From Romanomermis culicivorax (lineage: Eukaryota > Nematoda > Enoplea > Mermithida > Mermithidae), in the NCBI GenBank assembly GCA_963922205.1, contig CAWUHX010000158.1:496001-560000 (forward strand): a stretch of 64,000 nucleotides of DNA, in the 5' to 3' direction. The notes beneath the pieces are model-generated. The model made no database searches, was not told the DNA's origin, and was given only the letters and a program-made list of their open reading frames with translations. This document shows positions 13,701-28,000 of the stretch, in pieces (position 1 is the first letter of the stretch; every line of letters begins with the position of its first letter). The translations under genes and the position numbers were made by a program.

Positions 13701-16000
13701 CCGAGGTCTGGGTGGGAGCAGGGTTTTTTAGGCCAATTAGCAGCCATGGTTCCTAAAAATTCCGATTGGCTCCTAAAAATTTAGCGGCACAAGCCAAATT
13801 GGCTTGTAAAAATTATAGCCTAATGACCCTTTTGATTAGTAGCTTCTTGTGCAGGGATGCATTTTTATGCATTTTGAAATGGAAAATACCTGAAATTTTC
13901 CGGCGCTCGGCGCCGGATTTCAAATCATTTATGATTCGCGGTATCATTATGTGTGCGGTTAGAAAATGTCGGCCCAGTTTATATCTTTTAAAAATCGGCA
14001 TATTATGGGAGAATGTTTGACCTTGTATTGTTTTTATTTTGACAAAAAATCAAGGTTTTTGTAGATTGTTTTTACAAAATCATTTTGCAGTGCTTTAGAA
14101 TTTTCGGCTTTTTGCATTTGAAAAATGATTGAAACATTATCAGCATGAGAAAATGACAGAAATTCTTGCTATCTGAGGAAGCCATCCAGATTCTTTGTTG
14201 CTTACCTAATTTTTGAATTTTAGTTTGCCAGACTGAAAACACATTGAATTCACTGAAAAATTGGACACATACAGGGAAAAGATACTTAAAATATTCATTT
14301 TCCAACGCTATAGAATATCCGAATCTAAAATTTTCTTCCGGTGCTAAGAGCCGGAAATAATTGTCAATATTCATGTCGAAGTAAAATACCTATCGCGCTT
14401 TTTTTAAGCTTCAAATCGTTTGAAAATTTTTCGATAAATAATCTTGATTAGTATTGGCTCCAGATATATCAGATTGAAAATGAAGCAAAAATGTTTAACC
14501 TCTTTTGCCAACCCAACGGTGAAAAGAAAATAATCGATCATCGGTAAATTCAGGAGAATTTGAAAAAATGATTTTTTCGACATCTTAGAAGCCTCGAAAT
14601 CGTAAAAGTTCCGAACAGGTTACTCTAGTCAGCCTTTTGATTTTTTCTTCAGATCTCTAGAAATTCAGTTTTAAAAGTCTTAAACTGACGTGAACAGAGT
14701 GTAATACAACGAATGTAACTTTTAATCATTTGGCGAATTTATCAGTTTTAGATTGAGCAACTCAAAATTTATATGTGCAATCAAATTTTTCCTCAAGTTA
14801 CAGATTAGCCTGGCTTGTGCGAAAAAACCCTGATGATTGAATTGAATAATGACTGACCTAATTTGTGAGCCTTATTATTCCGTGTGTGATTAGGAATGTA
14901 TTCAAAATGCTTGATCTGTTATGTGGGCCTCTACTGTGATTTTGAAGAGTGTATTTGACTAAATTTGTTGAAAAAAACTGTTTTTTACTACCACCTTTAT
15001 TTACAAGCTTTTTAGTTCTGGCTTGCTAAAATTCCTATTGGCCTGTAAAATTTTGACCTTAGGAGCCAAATGGCCTGTCGAGAAAAAACCAAATAAAAAA
15101 CCCTGAATGGGAGTCGGGCGACTCTATTGAGCCGGGGATCAGTGATTCCCCAAAATTTTTTATGTAGTGGTCTATAAAACAAAAAATCGATTTTCTCTCC
15201 GAAAAAATCTGAAAAACGATTGAAAAATGGTAATTTTTGTCTAAAAACCGAAAAAAGTGTATTCATAGCGCGAAGCGCCCAGAAAATTGACGCTCCTTTT
15301 TCAGTATTTTTCGGGTCAAAAGTATGGAGGTTCCTATGACTACGATGTATAGCTAGCCATAGGATTGGATAATCCTGGGGCTCGTCCAAGCTAGCCAGCC
15401 GACGGTTTCTGGGGCTCCCATAGCACTTCCCTCCAATGTATGTATATAAAAGCGTCGTAAGAAGCTCTCCACAGAAAATGTCGGCCAAGTGGGCTACCCG
15501 AGGTTGGTCACTGAGAGGAAAATCTTTGAAATCGTCCAACCATCTCCCTTCTCTCAAACGAAAAAAGACTAAATGCCAATTTTAATCGAAAATATTAATT
15601 TTTGAACAACAGACAGTGAAAAATGTAAGTTTCTCGACGCTTCGCGCCGTACAAATATATTTTTGTGTTCGTTTTGATAGAAATTACCATCTTATGAACC
15701 GTTTATCGGACTTCTTCCTTAGGCGAAAAAGTCAGAGGTTCTTTCCTGTACATCCCTAACATTTCAGGGAATTAGTGACCCCAACTACGAAAAAAAATCG
15801 GTTTAACTTCCTTTCTGCTGATCTCGAATGTTGGTGAAAGGTTGAATAAATATTTTGAAAACTTCTTTCGACACATCTATTGTTCCATTTTTAGGATGCA
15901 GCTTCTTTGGACAAACGAGAAATTGCGAATGTCGAAAAAGTGCCCGTCAAAGATCCGCAAGCCGAACTTTTAGGAGAATTGAAAAATAAAAAAGCTACAA
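1757..16000 (+). CDS. eIF4G: eIF4G exons 1-9: low-complexity N-terminal region
   Basis: Residues 1-534. Composition is rich in Pro, Gln, Ala, Ser and Asn, expected for the disordered N-terminus of eIF4G. Residues about 235-252 (exon 5, 8073-8557) contain [14 protein letters not shown], resembling the conserved eIF4G segment that reads roughly 'I-D-P-x-x-x-K-D-I' in other animals and supports the family call well before the folded domains. Exon 7 has Ala- and Pro-rich tracts followed by the acidic stretch [18 protein letters not shown]-binding segment was not recognised. The GC-rich antisense open frames over exon 7 (12954-13229) are shadows. Confidence 0.85.
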
Positions 16001-19000
16001 GTACGTTTGAAATTTTTAACAAAAGAGATATCTTCAATCAATAATTTATAATCCTACAGATGCGTGGTTTTACGATAATCCCGAAGGAAATAGGGTTTAC
16101 GATTCGGAATATATGTTCCTTTTACTGAAATTGCCTTTGTCGTGCCAAAAGCCGAAATTTACCACTCATCTTTCGGACGTCTGTATGTCCGATTGGGAAA
16201 ATCGTGCCGAACAATCGGTATGATTTAAACAGCTTTTCGCTACGGTAGATGATCAGCCAGAATCTGCAAATTCGACCAAAGTTCATCCGAGATTTGTACT
16301 TTATTTTGTGTTCGTCTAATGCATACAATTTTTTCATTTCGGTTAGAAAACTGCAACTTACGTTATCGAATAGTGCAAAATTGATTAAATGAAAATAGTT
16401 GCATACTTTTTGTCGTCAACTTTATATATATATCTGTATAAAATCTTCCGTTTTTCTCGAAGAATATCTAAAACTTCAATTCACTTCTGGTGTTAGAATC
16501 GGAAAATAAATTATTCATTTGCAAAAATGTTGGTATATAAATTTTACAGTTCGAAAGACGTCGCGTCAGCGTCACTACCCCTAACCCTCAGCACAATTTT
16601 GCCGGCCGCCCGACTGGCACCGGCCCGATGCTCAATTTCCAAGTTTCTTGGCAAGCGCAGCAGATGGCCACCATGCCGCGCCGAACAATGGCCAGCTACG
16701 GCGGCCGCGGTTCGCAAGGCGGCTCTGGAGGCGGCGGCGCTTCGATCGGCGGTCGCGGTTCGCAAGATGGGCGCGATCGACGCGTCGGACCGCGATCTTC
16801 TCAACAGGGTCAACAGCCGCCGATGATTATACCCAGGTTGAATTTTTTCAAATTCCACTTTTAAAAGTTTTTTGATCGCTATTCCAATTTTTTGATTCTG
16901 AAACAAAAATCGCGTTTTTTAATGTTAAATTTCAGGCAAATAAAAAATTCTTCCCATTCGTCGATTAATTTTTTTCGAATTTCTCTCTCTAGGCCCTCGC
17001 TCAATGCCGAAGTTCAACTAAATCGCACTGAAAACGCTTGGAAACCAATACGACAACAAAACGCCGGCGCCGATCCGGAAGTTTTGAAAACGAAAGTAAG
17101 AAATTTTAATCACAAGACTTCGGGAAAAGGGATCATTTGACGAACTTTTTCAGGAACTTTTCCGGGACGTAAAAGCCTTATTGAACAAAATTACACCGCA
17201 AACTTTCGAAGATTTGTCGAAAGATTTCTACGATCTATGGACAAAGGTCGATACAAACGACAGGGCCGATGGCGTAATTGATATTTTATTTCGTAAAGTA
17301 TGCGACGAACCAACGTTCGCGGAACTATACGCCAGGTTATGTTCCGGTCTACGTGCTCATCAAGTGACTTTTCCGCCGCCGCAGGATTGTGGCATCAACA
17401 CGTTCAATTTCCAATTGCTGATGAAATGTCAAAAGGATTTCGAGAAAGAAAAAAGTACCGAAGATTATAGGGAAGAATTAATGCAAGAAATTGCTAATAC
17501 GCAATCGGTGAGATTTCTAATGGATTTAAAAGGAGGAAATTGGGTAGCGATGATTGAAAAGACGTTAATGTTCCTGAATTGATTTTGTATTCCGATTTTG
17601 TATTCTGAAAATTTTTCATTCGTAAAATTCATATTCCCCATATGTATGTAAAATAATCTTTCCAACCTGTTTTTACATTTTCAAACTTCGTTCACTGATA
17701 TTTCCTTCAGTTATTCGAGTTGTGCCAACTTTTCGATATTGGAAAATGTCTTTTTTAAATGCAGCGTCTTTGAAATTTTATAATTTAACGATCGATAAAT
17801 ATTCTGTAGTTTGTGTATCTGTCGACCCACAGCTCTTACGATAACATAATGTTGAACATAGCTAACTTCCAGCCTAGAAGGATTCGTGTTGAAAGGATTA
17901 TATGTATTTAACGCTTGAAATTCTGGAATCACGCGTGAATATGCTAATTATAAAACGGCATATTCGGCTTAATAATGTATATATTCTGGTTCAGGTATTG
18001 CATTCGTATATCCGATCCGAACGTTTTTCAGGTCTCAGATTGAAAATTTTAATCGTTGAAATTAGAAAACGGAGAAGGCGTGTAGTATTTCAGAATCATT
18101 CATGTAACAGTGCCCCGAGGTCGGGTAGTTGGGCGATTTTTTTCGGGCCGGGGGTCAGCAATTCCCAAAAATTTGGGACGAGGGGTCTCTCAAGAAAAGA
18201 AAATTCGATTTTTTCACGAAAAATAGTTCAAAAAATAGGAATTTTCTCTAAAAAGACCGAAAAAATGTATTCATGGCGCGAAGCGCCAAGAAAATTCACA
18301 TTTTATACCATTTTTTGTTCAAAAATTGACATTTTTCAAAATTTTTTCCGACCAAAAGGATGGGGGTCCCTACGGCTACCATATGGCTAGCCACTGGATT
18401 GGAAAATCCTGGGGAGGGCGGTCGCCCAATGGATGGGTCTGTCTAGGGCATTTTTCATTGTATTCGGACAATGGAGGGCATTATTCATTATCATACATAC
18501 TGATATACAGGCTGTCTACCCAACCTAGAAAATTCGGTGAATTTAGCCTAGAATTCTTATGGTGTAGTTGTTTATGGAAGAAAAATTTCGCGATTAAAAC
18601 CAAAAAAGTGCATCCTGGTCATATCTGTAACAAGTCCGATCAGTTGCGGGGGGTCGAAAAAAATCGAAAAAATTTCGAAAATTCTCGTAAAAAGGTACTT
18701 TTTATAATTTTTCCAAGTTTGGAGCGTGGGTATAGGGTTCGACCAAGTTGGGGGGGTCCCTCCAAACCCTCTCCTCAATTACAGGTATGATCCTAATGCG
18801 TTTTACAGTGAATATCTTGAAATTTTTCTGAGCCAGTCAAGCCTGGCACTTAATAATTCTAACACCTCAACTCAATTAAAATTTATTTAGTGCGCCTCTT
18901 ACTATTAGTATTTCACGTTCTTCTAAAGTACTTTTCCAAATTTTCTGTTGAACTTATTTTCATTTTTTCTTCCTGGTGAATATTATGAGCTATAGTGGTC

Positions 19001-22000
19001 GCAGGTGCTGTTTTTTAGCTTCGTAATCATTAGCGCAGCAGCTAATTTTTCTTAGCACGATTAAAATTTTCATCGGCACAGACCCAATTTTATTAGCGCC
19101 GCGCTAGAAAACACTGATCGTAGGTAATTTTAAATACGAGATTTTCTCTACTTTATCATTCAATGATTTTTTTTAAAGTTTTTAAAAGCCTTCGTTTCAA
19201 TTTTTCCGATGTCCAATTTCCAAAACCTAGATTTTTCGTTTCATCAAATTTACACAACTGAAAGGCTAAACTTCATTCCGAATCATACCCGTAAGCTTTT
19301 TGCCCATATTTTTAACTTGAATTTTATGAAATTTACGGCGCTTCGAGTCGATTCTTTTGTTACATAGGCAGTGAGATTTATTTTTCTGACCGAAAAACAA
19401 TTCTGGAGCATCAAATTATTATGAAAAATGCTTTGCATAACATTTATTTAGTTGTTGACAACGAATTTCAATTTTTCCTCGGTTTTAAGAATTTTTGAGT
19501 AATTCAAATTATGGAAGAAATATCATAATTTATGAAAAAATGATTGATTTCTAGCTGGTCGTCGGCAGTATCTTGCTGATTGAAAAGCCTGTGGTATACA
19601 TTTTTACCATTTTATGTAAGAATGATTGATAATTTTTGCCGTTAAAAAAAACTGGAAAAATCAGCGATCGTTTTTGATGACTGAGCTTGTATATACAAAT
19701 TCGATTTTCCAGGATGCTGAAAAGAAAATTTTGAAAGATAATTTGGAGGAAAAAGTCAACAAGTACAAATGGAGAATATTGGGAAGCATCAGGTACGAAT
19801 TCCGGAGTACTTAGATTTATTTTCTCTCAACAAACTTCATGCGTCACTAATTGGCAATCCAAGATTCTTTAATTTTTCAGATTTGTGGGCGAACTGTACA
19901 AGTTTGGACTTCTAACTCAATATTTGGCACATATTTGCGTTCATCGCCTCATCAATAAAGCTCAGCAATTCGACGAAGAAGTTACGCAATGTTTATGTCA
20001 ACTTCTAACTAATATTGGTGAAATTTTTTGATTTTGACTGCGTAAACGTCGCATTTTGTATAATTTACTTTTTATCGCGTAGGTGGTAAGCTCGAAAACG
20101 AAAAAGCGGATGCGAAGAATCGCGTCTCGGGCGATTATGTCAAAAAATATTTTGAAGTGCTGAAATCGTTACAAAAAGATTCCCGATTTTGTAAACGAAT
20201 ACAGTTCGAAATTTTAAATTTGATCGAATTAAGAGAAGTGGTATGCATTCATAATATTTTTTCCTCAAAATGTTACTCTTGTTTTTTCTTGTTGTTAACG
20301 TTTCAGTTTTTTTCAGTACCACTGGGAACCGCGTCGCCAAAAAGAAGGTCCCAAAAAGTTGGAAGAAGTGCACGCCGATATAGAACGCGAAAAGATGGCC
20401 AAAAGTTCCGAATTGGATAACATGGGTCCGCCGATGCAGCCGCCCAGTCGCAAAGGTTCTCATTACCAAGCTTACGGGCAGCAATCGAAGGGCAGTCAAG
20501 AATTTTATAACCAAGGGCAGCAACAACGCCGAGATCTCTATCAAAATAGTAGAACGTCGCATCATTCAAGCTACGCATCCAGTATGTTTTCAACAAGCTT
20601 TTTTCACCCAGTGCGGACGTTGAGCGTTTCGCGCACTGAACGGTAGTTTTTCGGTCGTCTCTACTGTTGTCATTTTAATGAAGTGTAGAAGGTCAAACAA
20701 AACCTCAAATTTTCCTGCGCCTCATGTCAAACACCACAATTACCTAGACTAGAATTCAGCTAAAATACGACCACAAAGATCCTATGGTTGACAGTTTGTG
20801 CTTGTTTTTTAAGTTTTTTATTCTGACTTCCCCTATCTGATTGCTTTTGTGTATATTCATTAACAGTATGCATGTAATGGATCCCTGAAGTCTGGCGGTC
20901 GAGCAAATTTTTTTAGACGTAGGGTTTGTCCCAAATTTTGAGAGGGTTCCTGAAGAAAAATAGTTCGATTTCTTCAAAAGGCAGAAAAATGGTTCGAAAA
21001 ATAGCGATTTTTGTCTCAAAAATTTTTTGTCTCATTTTCAGATATTTTCTCCCTACCAAAAGTATGAGGATCCCTATGACTACCATGGCGGCTAGTCATA
21101 TGATTGACTAATCTTATTGGAGGTCATCCAATAGCTAGTACAGTAAAGATGAAACAGATCCAAGATTTTCAATCTTCCGGATCTGGGTAATCAACTTGCC
21201 TCCATCCGGTTCCATATCCGGGTAATTGGAAATGAGTTTCTCGGATCCTTATCCGGGTAATCAGCTCCCCAATATATGGATCCGGGTAGTAATAATCTAT
21301 TGTACAGCTGTTGTGATTATGCAGACAGTTTAGTTCATGTGTCTTTCAATGATTCTGTTGAGGTGTTTATCAGATGCGTAAGATCTGCTGTGTAATCAGC
21401 TACACAACTTGACGAATGCAAATTACTGTAGCAAATTGCATAATGAAATCTGCAAAGGTGAATCAATTGAACTCATGTAATGCAAAGTTGTGAATATTGA
21501 AGAATAACTCTATCCTCTTTCAAGTCTAATGTATTTTGTTTTTATGAAAAACCATATGTTTCCTACAGTTGTACTACAACAAATTAATATAACAATTTAG
21601 AGTAATGCCTTCCAACACTTATAGTCGTGTTTGAGAATATTTTGAAAGGCAGGACGATGATAACCCTGTTTGCAAGGCCTGCAGATAAAATACTGGTAAA
21701 AAATATAGCAACTTCGGCTTCAAGAAGAAGCACTGGCTCTTTAAACAAGCATTTGAAAGCAATTCACCCAAAATTGCATAGTGGAATGAAAATAAAAATT
21801 GATATTGATAAAAGTGATCAAGGTGGAAAAGCGTCAATAAAAACTTGTGATGTTACGTAAGACAAGTTGCTGATCGCTTTTCGGCAGTCTCAGCTACCAG
21901 CGTTCCTTCAGAGAGCAGTTGTTCAGTGGCGCTGACATTATTTACTCACCAAAAAGAAAGAGATTATCTAGTGAAACTGCTGGAAAACTTTCGTTTTTTA

Positions 22001-25000
22001 AGTACAATTTACCGAAAATCGATTTAGAATATTGACTGTTATGGTGAAATCAATTGAATAAATGTTTATTACCTTACCTTATAACGTTAACGTAGTGTCA
22101 ATAGATACCTATAGTCGGAGAGTACACTTTCACTGAATTAGTATCAGTTATGTGTAAACTGCATTTGGAAGAGTCCGGTTCCGGGTAGTAGAAATGATTT
22201 CTTCTGGATCGGGGTAATTGAAAATGCTTCTTCCGATCTCGGATCCTGAAAAGTTTCTGGTAACACGGATCCGGGTATTCCTTTCATCTCTAATTAATAG
22301 TACCATTTCTCAGCTGAAATGATCTGTCAGCCTTCGCAGACTCCCCAAAATTTATTGTATGCCACTCGAAAAACTGTCTGCTGCGCAAGTAGTTTTTTCA
22401 TTTTCAGCACATCCAGTTAAAAACGTTAATTTTTATCGTGTTGTCTTGCACACAGGCCTATATGTAGGGGGGTTGGGGACTATGGCCCCTTCGAAATGTT
22501 TTGAAGTGTTGAAAAAGGCAAAGGTGGACCTTTGATTTTTTTCAAGTCAAGTCAGAAAAAAGAAAGTCCGAAAAAAATTTCTGGCTACAGGCTTGCTTGC
22601 ACATATATATTCTTGAATTGTACTTAAAATTTGTCAATAAGAAAACGACGTGAACAAAAATCTTTAATTGAATATGTTCGTAATGTTTTACAATGCAAAT
22701 TTGAATCACTTTCCTATCTGATTTTACTCGTATTTGTTTTTTAAATTTTCTGTTTCTATTTTAATAATTTTTTTTTCTTTCATAGATTTATGCGCTCAAG
22801 GCGAGGACGATGCTCCAATGCAAGGTGGTACGCTCAATCGCCGCAAACCTTCTCAACAGATGAGCGGCAGTGGTCGATCTTCGCAAGGCGGTCGTGGTTC
22901 GATCAGCAATCGCGGTGGTCAGGGTTCGCAATCCCAGCAACAGTCCGCGCATCAAGGGTCGCAAGGACAAGATAGAGCCCCGAAAAGCGAGGCTCTGAAG
23001 GTTAGCCTTGAAAAAGTTGATGTTTAAGATGCATTTTTTCAAATATCAAAACATAACGAGTGCAAACGCTCCCTCGAATTCTTTACACGTTATCAATATT
23101 TTCAAGGGCTTGTATTTAGTAGGAAAATCACTCAAGCTTCTATACGATTTCTGTTTTCGTTGCTTAAAATTTTATCATCACCAAAAAGTTGCTATAAAGC
23201 CAATTTTCGTACAGTCGGAAAAAAATTATCAAGTATTTATATTAATTTCAGATGAACACCGACTCGTTGAAACCGCAATCTAAAGGTTGGATGAACAAAA
23301 CTAGCCAACAGTCGGCCAATCTTACAACCAGTGTGCAAAATAGGTATGCAAAAAATAGTGCAAAATTTTTTAAAATTACGTCTACGACTATGTATATATT
23401 TGCTTTCATCCACGTTAAATGATTCATAGACAAGATTAGGTTTAATAGATTTTTATCTTGCCGTTTGCTGTCTTTTATTCACCGTTGCACACCATTACAT
23501 TGTTAATCCTTTTCCAGTACCTATTCGAATTTTTCGTTCATTTGGTAGAGCATAATGTCGAAATTTTCTAGGTATAAGTATGAAAATTTTCATCTTCGTG
23601 TTAGTATGAAAATTTATTAGCTGCAAGTAGTCTGAATCTAGATAACTGGCGTCTCATGAGAGTCTTTTGTACTACTTTGTTTCTTTTTTCGTTTCTGTCA
23701 TTGTCGTGCTATCAAATCATTCATTATCCGGTTTTTAGGTTGCGTATATTTGACATACTCTTTTTTTATGTTTGTGTCGAAAAAGACTCACGGATACATG
23801 AATATTAATGGTATAAGATATACATGCATTTAGGATGGGAAGCGCCATAGGAACCGCGAGCCTCCTCAAGGCTTGTCAATCATACAGCTGAGCCATAAGA
23901 ACTAACATCTTTTTAGTCGAAAAAACTGAAAGAAATGCTCATTTTTGAACAAAAAAAACATCAAAAATGTCAATTTTTTCTGCTTTTCCCGAATCTTCAG
24001 GCAATATTTTTTTCTAGGACCACGCCCAAGGCAATCAATATGAATTCACCCATAGAATATGTCTCTCTAACCCCACCCAGACCTCTGAGATGTCAAATGC
24101 TTTGCAAAACTAAGATTTCTTTATGAAATTTTTATGGTAGTCATATATATTTTTTTGAAGAGAGAATAAACAAAAAAGTTCTAGAATCGATCTGACGCGG
24201 ACATGCATGGCAAGAATTTTCCAGGTGGGAGGGTCCTTGAACTTTTTATCCATGGGGTAGGGGGTGGTGAGCGAAAAAACCTAAAAAAATTCTGTAAGCT
24301 TTTTTTTCATTCTAAATATGCACAAAAACCGTCAAAAAAGCTGTCCTGAAAAAAAATTCAGAATGAGTATTTGACTATTTTTTGGGCCAGGAGAGGTTGC
24401 CAGGGTCTCAGGTATGGGGGTTTACCCCTTTACCCCCGCCCCTATGTGCATGTATGATCTGACGCCTTTGAGTTTTTTGTGTACTTTTGAGTTTTTTGTA
24501 ACTCATCATCATACCTGCTTCGCTTTCGCATAGATTCTCCGTTTTCGAAAACGCCAACAGTGGCAACTTCGGCGCCACCCGAACTGGCGGCCCTGTCAAA
24601 GACTCGTCGGCGCCCGGTTCCCGCGAATCGAGCCGCGCGCCCAACGATCGAATCGCCGCTCTAGACGCAGTCAGCAGCCTGAGCCGCCAATCGTCGTCGG
24701 GCGGCGGCAGCGTGCGATTCGAAACGCCGGCACCGACCGCTGGCAGTACAACGTCGTCGTCGCGCGAACCCAGCGTCGTTCGAGACGTCGCCGCTGTATC
24801 TACTGCCGCCGACGAAATGGTAATTTTTTTACATCAATTTGTGGAAATTTTACGTCAAAAACTTTTTGTGCAAATGGTTTTCGACAGAATTTTGGACATT
24901 TTATAGAGCAGCACTTTTAAACCCACAAAAAACACAATTTACGGTTACATGCTATACCAGTGTTTTTTCTGCACAGTGCAGAAAAGCCAAAAAAAGTTTC

Positions 25001-28000
25001 AGCACTGCGGTTTTCTCGTGTTACCACTGTTTTTCCCCTGGCTTTTTCCACAAATGGGGAAACAGGGCAAAATTCCCCCCCCCCCCCCATTTGCTCGAAG
25101 TCTTTTTTGCTCAAAAACACTCCTATATGCTTTATTTATGGGTTTTTGAGCCTTTTCACACCTTCTGGTGTTTTTAGAGTCGTTAATTCATTAAAATGGA
25201 GGAAAAAATTGAAATTTTCGAGTTTTATAGGAGTCTAATTTTTCAGCAAACTATCCAAGAGCATAATAACTTTGAATTACATGGTGATCGACGGTTGAGT
25301 TCTCTATGATGACAAGTGAGAGCCCAAAAAAGATATTAACTTTTTCGGCGCGCAGCGCCGGAAAATTTTTTGGGTATTGTCATTCTGCGAAATCAATTTG
25401 CCGAACATTTATTTCAAGATTTAGATCCGAATTTCGTGTTCAAAAGTCGTAATTTCTGGAATTTTATTATTTGAAAAATTTCAAAACTAGTAATGTATTC
25501 ACAAACTCTCGTGAACTTGGCCGAAAAGGAATTTACCCAAAACTACTTCCATGAAGCTTTTCAATTAACTCTACGTTAAGAAAGGAATAATCGCTTTAAA
25601 AAGACTTGACGTACGTATATTAATCTTTTTCAAAAAATGTGTCGAGGAAAAAATTTGAATCTTCATTAAATATGAAGATAAAATATTGAAGACTAGTTTA
25701 TTAAAAAATGCCCCGATGCGGCAGAAAAAAGGAGAATATACTTGCTTCGACAATTGCCATGATAGAAAAAGAAGTGGACTAGATTTTTGAGAACTTTGGT
25801 CAAAGTTGAAAAAAATTCACTTCCTTTATATTGGATTTTCATTCTTTCTCAAAAAAATTTTCTATGTCTGTGAAAAAGTATATTCTGCAGCATCCTGCAT
25901 TTTGTCCTTCAACTGGCATCAACTACAGTAAAATTTTTCTATATGAAAAATATATGCACCTGACTTCAAGTGTAAAGAAATGGTAAACCGATAGCATTCT
26001 AACTCCCGACCAATTCAAAACTTCTGCCTTTCACACTAGCTGAAAAATAGTGAGGGAGGCATATTATAGTCATTTTAGAACTATAAAGGAACCTGAGGTT
26101 CGTTGCACTAACCCAACATGAGGATAATCTCAACATCGGGATTAAATTGATGATCCTGAGTTTAAGCTATTCACAATGTCCAAATTATTTTCTTCCAATG
26201 CACAAATCATACTCACTTCAGGATTAACTAAAACTGAGGTTTAAGTTCGGGTTTGGGAATTGCAGAAATTTTTATATTTATTCGCTTTAGAGATAAGAAA
26301 ATTGTGCAAAAATTTTAGTGCAACCTGACAGCTCGAGCTGGGGATAATCTCGATGTTGAGCTCGTTATGATCCGGATGATATTCAAATTATACCGAACTT
26401 GAGATCAAACCAAGTGGCCTTTTTGTTCGAGATTACCTTGAGCCTGAGCTCAGACCCCTTTAGTGCAATTGGGATTTGGTTACAGTCATCGGGCACCGAT
26501 CTGTAAATGGGATTCAGCCATGCGTATATTAGGGGTGTGCGCCAAATCCCATATCTGGTTCTCCCCGACTCCAATCAGAGCGACAAAGATGGGTGAAATT
26601 GCTTCCCATGCGCAATCCCGCAAAAAGCGCTCTTTCTGCAAATTTCAGTTTAAATCCAAAAACTGTGAATGATGCTATTTTGTTCAATAGAGAATAAATT
26701 TGTTTGTAGCTTGTAATCAGTAGAACTTACGGAGTGAATTCTATATGATATATTATATAAAATGAGTAACGTATCTTGCACAATCGATTTAGTTCTTAGA
26801 AGACTTTGTGCTGTATCTCTTTTTTCTAAAAAAGCTGAATGAGATTTTATGTGCCACTTTCCCTCAGTTGATTCCTTTTGTTGACACCCAATTCAGTAAA
26901 AATGTTTAACACAGTAGGAAGCAAACATGTGTGAGAGGGGACATGGGGGTACAAACTTCCACAAGGGTTTTGAAACTGGAAAATTTGTTATGCAAAAAAT
27001 TTTTTGGTCAATTTTTTTTAATTTTTTGTTTCACAAAATGCCGAAACACCGAGGTCCACGTCTGTACCCTCCTAAAAGTTTCAGAGATGCACATGCTTGG
27101 TTGGAAAGTGTGTTGATGCACTCAGCTGCAGAATATACTTTTTCGAGAAAGAATAAAAATCCAATATAAAGAAAGTGAATTTTTTCCAACTTTGACCCAA
27201 GTTCTCTAAAATCTAGTCCACTTCTTTTTCTACCATGGCAACTGTCGAAGCAAGTATATTCTCCTTTTTTCTGCCGCATCGGGGCATTTTTTAATAAACT
27301 AGTTCACCTCTTTTTAGTGGGCCTCAACCATGCACGAAAATCTTCATAGAAGCACATTGAAGTTTTAAATTTGGTCATCTTCACGTGAAAAAAAACAATA
27401 AAAAAACCATTTTCAAGCTACGAATTCTCACTTCCGGCAAAAGTAAAAGATGTGTAAACTGCACAGTACTTCAAAAACATTGTAAACAGACTGAAAAATG
27501 ATCACACCTATTGAATTCCTCATGGTCTAGAATCCTTCAACCCAAAAAATCGCAGAAATTACTTTGTTTAGACTCGATACGAATTAGTGTGTAAAGTGAT
27601 CACATTTATTAAATTCTCAGTGATCGAAAACCCCTCTCAAAGAAAATTTTTTTGCGTAAAGTGATCGCATTCAATTCCCAATGGTCGAAAACCGTTTCCA
27701 CAAAAAAATTACGAAAATAGGCTTGGTTAAATCTAGAATAATTTTTTTGTGTAAAGTGACGCATCCATTGAATTCCCTGCAGTCGAAAACCCCTTCCATA
27801 GAAAATCACAAAAATATGCTTGTTTACACCCCAGATAGATTTTTGTGTAAAATGATGTATCCATTGAATTTTCCGCAGTCGAAAACAACTTTCACAAAAA
27901 ATAACGAAAATACATTTGTTTACACCCGGAATAGTTTAATATGTTTACACCAAGGATAGTTCTTTTATGTAAGATGATCACATTCATCAAAGTCCCCGTG

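Noticed and set aside
15012..15557. 181-codon minus-strand frame
   Set aside because: It runs across the E/C element junction and its translation is assembled from repeat DNA.
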